Shown: positions 57,900-64,000 of the stretch, piece after piece | Layout: every line of letters begins with the position of its first letter | How positions within the stretch are numbered: position 1 is the stretch's first letter | NCBI GenBank assembly: GCA_950295325.1 | Contig: OX485804.1 | Coordinates: 52,762,001-52,826,000 of the forward strand | Direction: 5' to 3' | DNA: 64,000 bases | Origin: Polytrichum commune | Lineage: Eukaryota > Streptophyta > Polytrichopsida > Polytrichales > Polytrichaceae | Notes under the pieces: model-generated | Databases searched by the model: none | What the model was told of the DNA's origin: nothing | The model's input: the letters and a program-made list of their open reading frames with translations, nothing else | Position numbers and translations under genes: made by a program

Positions 57900-58740
57900 T
57901 AAGGATGCTATCGTTCTTTGAACTTGTGTCCGGCTCGGAAGCCAGCAGTCCTTTCCAATGCTTTAGTAGTATCTATATTGATGCTGACTACAAAAACAAG
58001 ATGCAAATGTTGCTACAAACTGTAATCTTGAGCTACAGAGGGATCGAGGACACTTGGTGAAAATGCAATAGAGGGATGAGAGAGGCTTGAGAATGCAGCT
58101 CGCAGATCATCAAGGCTTCAAGAAGGTTATGTTATGAATCTGAGCCTCCATAGCTTCCAGAAAAATTCATGGGCATGTTGACGTAAATCATGTAGGGCGT
58201 ACCCCGTACGATTCTCGGCGACAGTGCGACGGAGTGCAGGTCGGAGCAGCAAGAGGCAAGTGCGGACATGACTCAAAGTGGGGTCATTACAACAACTTTT
58301 GAAGCTGTCGTTCAGGGGCGGCAAGTAGTCAAGGAATTCATGCAGCACTCTTAAAAAGGGAATTAGCAGGAGTTCATGTTATCGATCATTGACTTTGTTG
58401 GCTTACAAAATGATCAATCATGATTATCACGGGAATAATGCAGAGGCTGATGATGATCTGTCTGCTTGGTTGATCCTAAATACTTTCTATAACAAAGAAG
58501 TCATGGAGGACTCAAAAGGATGATGATCTCTCAGAAGCTCATTGTGGGCTGTATGTATGTATGTAGTTGGTGTAAAGTGACATCTTGTAACTTATCTGCT
58601 CAGTCTCTCGGTTGCAGGGAGAGCTTCAAAACTGCGGCGCCCTCCCGGGACCACTTTGCAACCTTAACAAACAAACAAAAAGATATATATATATAGCTGC
58701 AACCCCTTGACGTAAGAGTTTGGACGATAAGGATGGGTAG
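57900..58740. repeat. duplicated upstream flank of the second glucanase
   Basis: 58190-58260 and 58695-58735 are homologous to 53380-53450 and 54570-54605 in the same order. After removing the 604-bp MITE from the first copy, the spacing between these anchors is about 575 versus 500 bp. The duplicated block therefore covers gene plus at least about 1.2 kb of upstream sequence. Confidence 0.65.
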
Positions 58741-60503
58741 TAATTCCATTACGATAAGTAGCTAGAGAAAGAGCAAGATGTCACTGTTCTAGATTGCACT
58801 TTTTCTGTCAAAGTCACTTCCAATGTAACTTAAGGTAGACTGGTGTTAATCCGCACTTTCTCTCTGCACCCATTTCTCATAGGATGTGAACACACAATTA
58901 TGTGAGATGATTAGCAAATCCAAATCGTGCCCATAGTTATTTCCCACATAACTTTTAGAGCTCATATGAATATCATATTCATTGTCAAAGTGAAGATTCT
59001 TGTGCTTTCTATATGGTCATATAGGTCTTCTCGAATTATGTTGGCTACCATGGCTGGAATGGTTAATAAATTTTGGGCTCATGATCCAATTTCTTTCAAA
59101 CACATGTCTTCTTGGTGTCCATATTTATATCCAAAACTAACCACGCACCACTAAAATATAGGTGTCTGATTATGAAAACTAACCAAGTAAGACCCGTCTA
59201 ACTTAAGGTTTTGCACAAAGTTCTCTCAATTGCAGAAAGACAACTGGAAAATTCACTCTCGATCAAACGGATTTGTTGATCCCTAACTACACACATCCAG
59301 CCATGGAAATAAATAAACCACATGACATTCAAATTGGATTATTAAAAACCAGTGTCCTGGGAGATTTTTGGGCATAATCGTCAAAACCCTAGTGCTTGCA
59401 ATTCCAACCAGTTACATGTTGTCTTTCGGATTTCCTTCATTACTTTAAGATGTATTGCATAGATTCCTCTAAAATGATAGGTAGTTATCCTGAAGTCTTG
59501 AACTTCGACTGGTTTTTCCTAAAACTAAACTAGTTCACCTGTAATCAGTGGTTGGTTCTCCCAGTTCATTGGCAAGATTGTTTCGAGCTTTGCGCAAAGC
59601 AGAAAAAAATATGAGAATTTATTTGGTATTGTGAAACTAGGTGGGATCATGTACAGGATAATAAACCACAACAAAACTGGGAAGGGCCTATTAATAATTA
59701 GGGCACACTACATTCCCATCCCTCATTCTACATGCATATAATTGATATTAATATATAACTTGTCAGATGCTACGTAAAGCCCACATTATGAATGCAACTG
59801 TACTTGTCATCAAAATAGTGTGAAAATCAAGAAGGGCCCACTCCAGCAAAGCCTCAAGACGACTTTTGTGACCATGTTTTCTTGCCTCCCACTTGTATAA
59901 TTCTACACATTCAATTTATACATCATCAGCCCTGTAAAGTAGTTCTAAGTCATAAACACCCTAGAGATTGTGAGACCTCCATACTTTCATCAGATAGGTG
60001 TTCTGCCACAATGCTCTCCCTTCGAGGGAGAACCAATAATTTCTGTTATCTATTTGTATGGTCTCTTGCCTGTGTGCCTCTCCGCAGCCTTGATCAAACC
60101 CAACTTTTTTGGAAGTCTTTATGCCCTGCTGTTTGCTTGAAAGCTATGGCAGAAAAATTGGGTATATTCAGGCACATGTGGAATACCTTGTCGTACTCAC
60201 AATTTCACCAAATGTCGGTGACAGGGAGCAAGAAAAGGTGGTCTAATGGCACCCTGCTGTGAATTGTTGTGAACCAAGACCAAGGCCTGTAGAATATCAC
60301 CTGTCATGGTTCTAAGTCTGGGAAACAATTTAGCATCGAGTAGTGATGAAAATTGTCAACTATTGTACAAGGTTCCCTCCACCAAAGATAAAAGTGTCTG
60401 CTGTTCTCACTAAGCTGATGTAATAACTCTTACAAACAAGGTCAAAACAATTGCCACACAGATTACGCCCCAGACCTTGTTCTTGGGTACATATACAGAG
60501 GGG
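58741..60503. other. gene-free interval, includes 3' flank of the RRM gene
   Basis: 59365-59575 belongs to the dispersed repeat also found at 6115. The plus-strand frame 59882-60262 has no domain and lies in what is probably the 3' UTR or flank of the minus-strand RRM gene. No other gene. Confidence 0.45.
59365..59575 (+). repeat. dispersed repeat, same family as 6.1 kb
   Basis: See 6115-6335. It shares GGGAGATTTTTGGGCATAAT with the minus-strand piece at 295-362, and GGTTACATGTTG, TAGATTCCTCTAAAA and GTTGGTTCTCCC with the copy at 6.1 kb. Confidence 0.55.
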
Positions 60504-63500
60504 TCATGCTTGTGCTGCTGAGCGCTCTCTTCTTGGCTGGCCCATCTTCGCTTTTGCAAATCTGCTTGTTGATTAAGAAATTACAATTCATCTAAACAGA
60601 CTGAAATCATCAAAATAACCTGCAGGCTACACTCTCATTTGCAGCAGCAGCTAGGTATCTACCTTATCAAGGAACATCAGCAAGGCACAAAGAACTCCAA
60701 ATATACAAGCAAACACAATTTTGAGGATACTCAACCCGCATGCCTCCTCGGTCAACGGATGCTAGAGGCTTGCTGTTCTGAAGCTGAGAAAGTGCTTTTG
60801 TAGAGTAAACAATGTCCTGAACCACAACAAATACATATTTATTAACACGTGTTACAAATATTACAGAGTGAAACTATGAGAACGCATTACTTATGTATCA
60901 AGCTTCTGTGTGAAGTGTTCAGTACAAGTGGCTGAGTCTTGTACAGTGTCCTTCAAATACTAAGCATTATTGATGATTTTGACATATCAATAGCACTAAG
61001 TAACAACAAGGTAGACCCGCCTGGAATTCAACGAAGGCTACTGGAAGTCCTCCTTTGAGCTGATATTTCAGTTTCAGATAGCCAGGATATCTGCAGATAG
61101 AAACCCCCATATACAGAAGATGAGAAAAACATCTTATGCAGTCGTCTGCACTCAAGCAGATTTGAACTTCAAAATTCACTGCATCACATCCCAAGGTTAA
61201 ATTAGACCAATAACATAAAGGAGCTGTTACAAGATAAATCTTGGCAATTCAATGATGGGCATTGACCTGGAAAGTAGATTTGTGAGATCCTCTTCAGTAC
61301 ATGTTGGCCCCAGATTTGCTACAAACAGGGTAGAGCATGGAGGGTTGCTCCCAGGTGCTGGAGGAGGAGGAGGAACCATTCCCTGCATAGTATTTATCCC
61401 ACTTGCATCTCAATTCTGTATTCTTCAATCATGTCTAGTGGGTGTTGAGAATTTTGAGTTATTTAATTAACACATAGGTGACTGATTCATCCATGTACTA
61501 AAGCATACTGTTACTGAGCATATTCATAACCAGTGGGTTTCCAATACAGATGTGTTCTTTAAAGAATAGGGAAAGAATAAAGGGACAGGCAAATTAAAGA
61601 AAAAGAAAAAAAGACTAGCATGTCAGGATAATTAAATATTTATTAAATGATAGACAATATATTTTGTGACGACTGCGTAAGTAGTAGGACCTGAAGTCTC
61701 ACCATCATATGAGCAGGTAAACTGTCTGGGCCATTGAAAGGAGGAGGCGCCATCATACCTCCACTGCAAGGCACACCCAGTCACAAGTTGGTTCATCAGG
61801 CTAAAAGACACTACATATATCACCAGGACAGTTTGAGGAAATCATTGTCATAAACTGCACATCATTGCGTTCTGCCTTGGCTTTATTTTAATAAGTCAAA
61901 TTTTAGAAGTGTTGAAATGTCAGTCCCAATCAATCTCTCCAGCACCTGAGATGGCAAATTTTTGAGTTTATCAGACACCCTAATCTAAACAGATATTTCC
62001 TTATTGAGCAGCTTAAGATGAAATTACTCGTTTCCTACGCTTGTCCATATCGTGAGGACCTATAATGCTTCAAGTTGACTGACTTGATCTACTCTAAAGC
62101 AAATCAGACCATATCATCATTGTGGCCCATCTTCCAAAGTAGAAAATTGGTCCTCAAAAGAATGTTACCACATATACTTGTCCGCAAGAAAATTGAGTTC
62201 CCTAGATATCACCAATTAGAATCTACTCAATCCAGACTAATTTTCTACAGAGCCAATACTTCAGAGTTAGAACTAAAGCACTAAAGTACTCTAGAATATC
62301 AGCTTGAAACTGCCAAGACTTGATCTGGAGGAATTAAAGGCTGTTGTTTGCAGCTAAAACTAAGACCTGGAACTATGTCACTCACCCACTAATTAATGCA
62401 TCAGTCCTGTGCCAATGGTTTGTGCCGGTAGCCCTGAGCAGCCAAGAGAGGTGCTAGCATTTAGACATTTAATAGCACATAGTGACAGCACTAAATCAAT
62501 AGAAAGAGAAACATAATCTCATCACCGATTTGGTCCCAATGCTTTTCAACTAGAAAAAAACTATTGGACTGCAGAGAAATTCCCACACTAACCAGCTGAA
62601 CTCACACATATTGCCTCAGTCCAGGTCAGACTTCGTCAAGCTCGAATAGAATGTGATTCTACCCTATTAAACATTGAGGTCTACTCATGTCAAATCTTTC
62701 CAGCTGTGGATGTGAAAATAATGCCAGTTGGTAATTGATAGTCAAATTTCAAAAATTCTCTACAGAAAGTTGAAATATCATATAGAAGTAGTGTCCACTT
62801 CTTCCAAACATTCATCTGTGACTTCATGTGGAATTACGACTTGAGAGACTCAGAGAGGTTCTTTCTTATATACTTGTAAAAGTTATTGGAGACAGACTTG
62901 CACTTAGCAACTTATAAGTCCTAAGATATGCCCATTTTGTTTGAATAAAAGTATGATATTAGATCTCCACAAATACCATGACATACATGTGGCATTCCAC
63001 AACATCTTCACAGGAATAAGGCAAACTTTAAGAATGACTGTCAATACGTGCCAAAATCAGAATCTTCTTAGGTTAAATGTCAGCTGAACTCTCAGTCACA
63101 GTGAGAGATTTAAATTTGACACTCAACCTCAAAGGTCTAACCAAGACAAACATAACACAAAACTCTGGATATTTTTCAGTGCAAACTACCACTACCCCAC
63201 AAAACTGAAAGTACATTCAAATCCTGTTACCAATCCCATAGTTGCAAAGGATCATGGGCAGAGAGCTGCTGTTCCCAAGATTATCTTGCTCCAAGGAGTA
63301 CCGACACAACCACAGCTCTAGGCAACAATTTCAACAATGTGAAGACCTCTTCCAAATAAAAATTTCTCAATAATACAACTCGACATAAAACCATCCCCTG
63401 TCAATACCCAACTTCTGGGAGTGGACAGGACATGGTGAATTTTATGTCCAGGTCACTGTTTGTGACACTGCTGCTAGAGTGAAAGTAGACTATGTGTGTG

Positions 63501-63591
63501 TAGAATGACCTCAGTGCAGGGGGGAATCCAGGCATGTCGTTGAATATGGAGGCATGCACCATCCCAGGCATGTGTAAAGTGGCGCCAACCC
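60504..63591 (-). CDS. scw1/WHI3-like RRM RNA-binding protein, 3' part, 5' end outside window or unseen
   Basis: Seven exons in consistent phase: 63510-63591, 62386-62433, 61703-61763, 61267-61382, 61021-61090, 60731-60816, 60504-60561. The first three encode a Met/Pro-rich linker (LHMPGMVHASIFNDMPGFPP, then GGMMAPPPFNGPDSLPAHMM). Exon 4 opens MVPPPPPAPGSNPPCSTLFV, giving RNP2 (LFVANL). Exon 5 gives YPGYLKLKYQLKGGLPVAFV and EFQ, with the RNP1-like LPVAFVEF. Exon 6 completes the fold (SVDRGGMRVE), and the end is FAKAKMGQPRRERSAAQA. This C-terminal RRM is typical of plant scw1/WHI3-like proteins, which usually have a first RRM too; it is not in view and probably lies beyond 63591 or off the edge. 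The intron after exon 5 starts GC (CAG/GCGGGT). The 48-bp and 61-bp exons are supported by phase only. Confidence 0.72.
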
Positions 63592-64000
63592 CTGTGAGTG
63601 TGAACGCAAAAAACCGTGCCACGTGAGCTCTCTGTGTGTATCTGGACTATGAGTAAAGTGCACCAGCCTCAGAATCCACTCAAACAACTGGAACGCAATT
63701 ATTCTTATGCAGTCCACAAAAACAAATTTTCACAACCACAACTTTTATTAAACTTCTGTTCAAATAAAAGTTCACACAGGAATTAGTTCTCATCCTGAAT
63801 ATGCGCAACTCAAAGTGCAACCCTCGACAGCAGTGGAATAACAACTAGGTTAGTACATTGACAATTAGGTGCAGGTTTCAATAAAGCCCAAGTCCCACAT
63901 TGTCACCTTCGAAAAGAGGACAACAGTACCTCATTTCTAAAATCACTGAACCTCGTCCTACCTTGTGCTTGCTGACAATGAACAGCACTTGATGAAGTGA
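63592..64000. other. likely intron or upstream part of the RRM gene
   Basis: The upstream exon needed for the RRM gene (ending in phase 1) is not identified here. A minus-strand CACAAG/GTAGGA near 63959-63964 is a possible donor, but the sequence before it has no recognisable domain. Confidence 0.3.

Noticed and set aside
59882-60262. 126-codon plus-strand frame
   Set aside because: No domain; it lies antisense in the 3' flank of the RRM gene.

Overview
The window is nuclear DNA of a land plant. It has spliced genes with GT-AG introns and plant-type proteins: a CDT2-like DCAF, secreted GH17 beta-1,3-glucanases, a large LEA protein and an scw1/WHI3-type RRM protein. Between them lie long AT-rich stretches full of decayed transposons. 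I cannot name the species. The compact intron-rich genes and the unusual hevein-GH17 architecture are compatible with a seed-free plant, but this is inference only.

Layout: 1-8 kb is intergenic DNA with dispersed repeats and a SINE-like copy. 8.1-15.1 kb is a transposon graveyard: a broken Ty1/copia element (LTR, half-tRNA primer site, gag, protease, and an RT fragment farther on), a Tc1-like helix-turn-helix remnant, and a dead PIF/Harbinger element with both of its ORFs tail to tail. 18.07-21.98 kb (minus) holds a six-exon LEA gene of 822 codons that I reconstructed with consistent splice phases. 22.4-35 kb is gene-poor and carries local repeats, several MITEs, a MITE inside a SINE, a foldback and an inverted pair of 0.4-kb repeats. 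35.9-37.6 kb is a tandem array of about 400-bp units. 39.07-40.94 kb (plus) is a four-exon coiled-coil gene that I do not recognise. 44.1-44.6 kb is a textbook Harbinger MITE whose ends match the Harbinger remnant at 14.5 kb.

46.49-50.72 kb (plus) is a 16-exon CDT2/DTL gene of 493 codons with two WDxR motifs and a C-terminal PIP-box-like tail; E2F-like sites lie upstream. 51.27-52.47 and 56.32-57.49 kb (both minus) are tandemly duplicated GH17 glucanases. One has an intact hevein (CBM18) domain; in the other that domain has collapsed to a short Cys-rich stub. An Emigrant-like MITE sits only in the upstream flank of the first copy. 60.50-63.59 kb (minus) is the 3' part of an RRM gene that runs off the right edge and appears to use a GC-AG intron.

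The genes do not form a pathway: cell-cycle control (CDT2), wall or defence hydrolysis (GH17), desiccation protection (LEA) and RNA binding (RRM). The strongest unusual signals are the mosaic LEA gene, the diverging N-termini of the GH17 pair, the uncharacterised 39-kb gene, the half-tRNA-primed copia, and the Harbinger/MITE family with shared ends. All exon models come from reading the sequence and have not been checked against transcripts.
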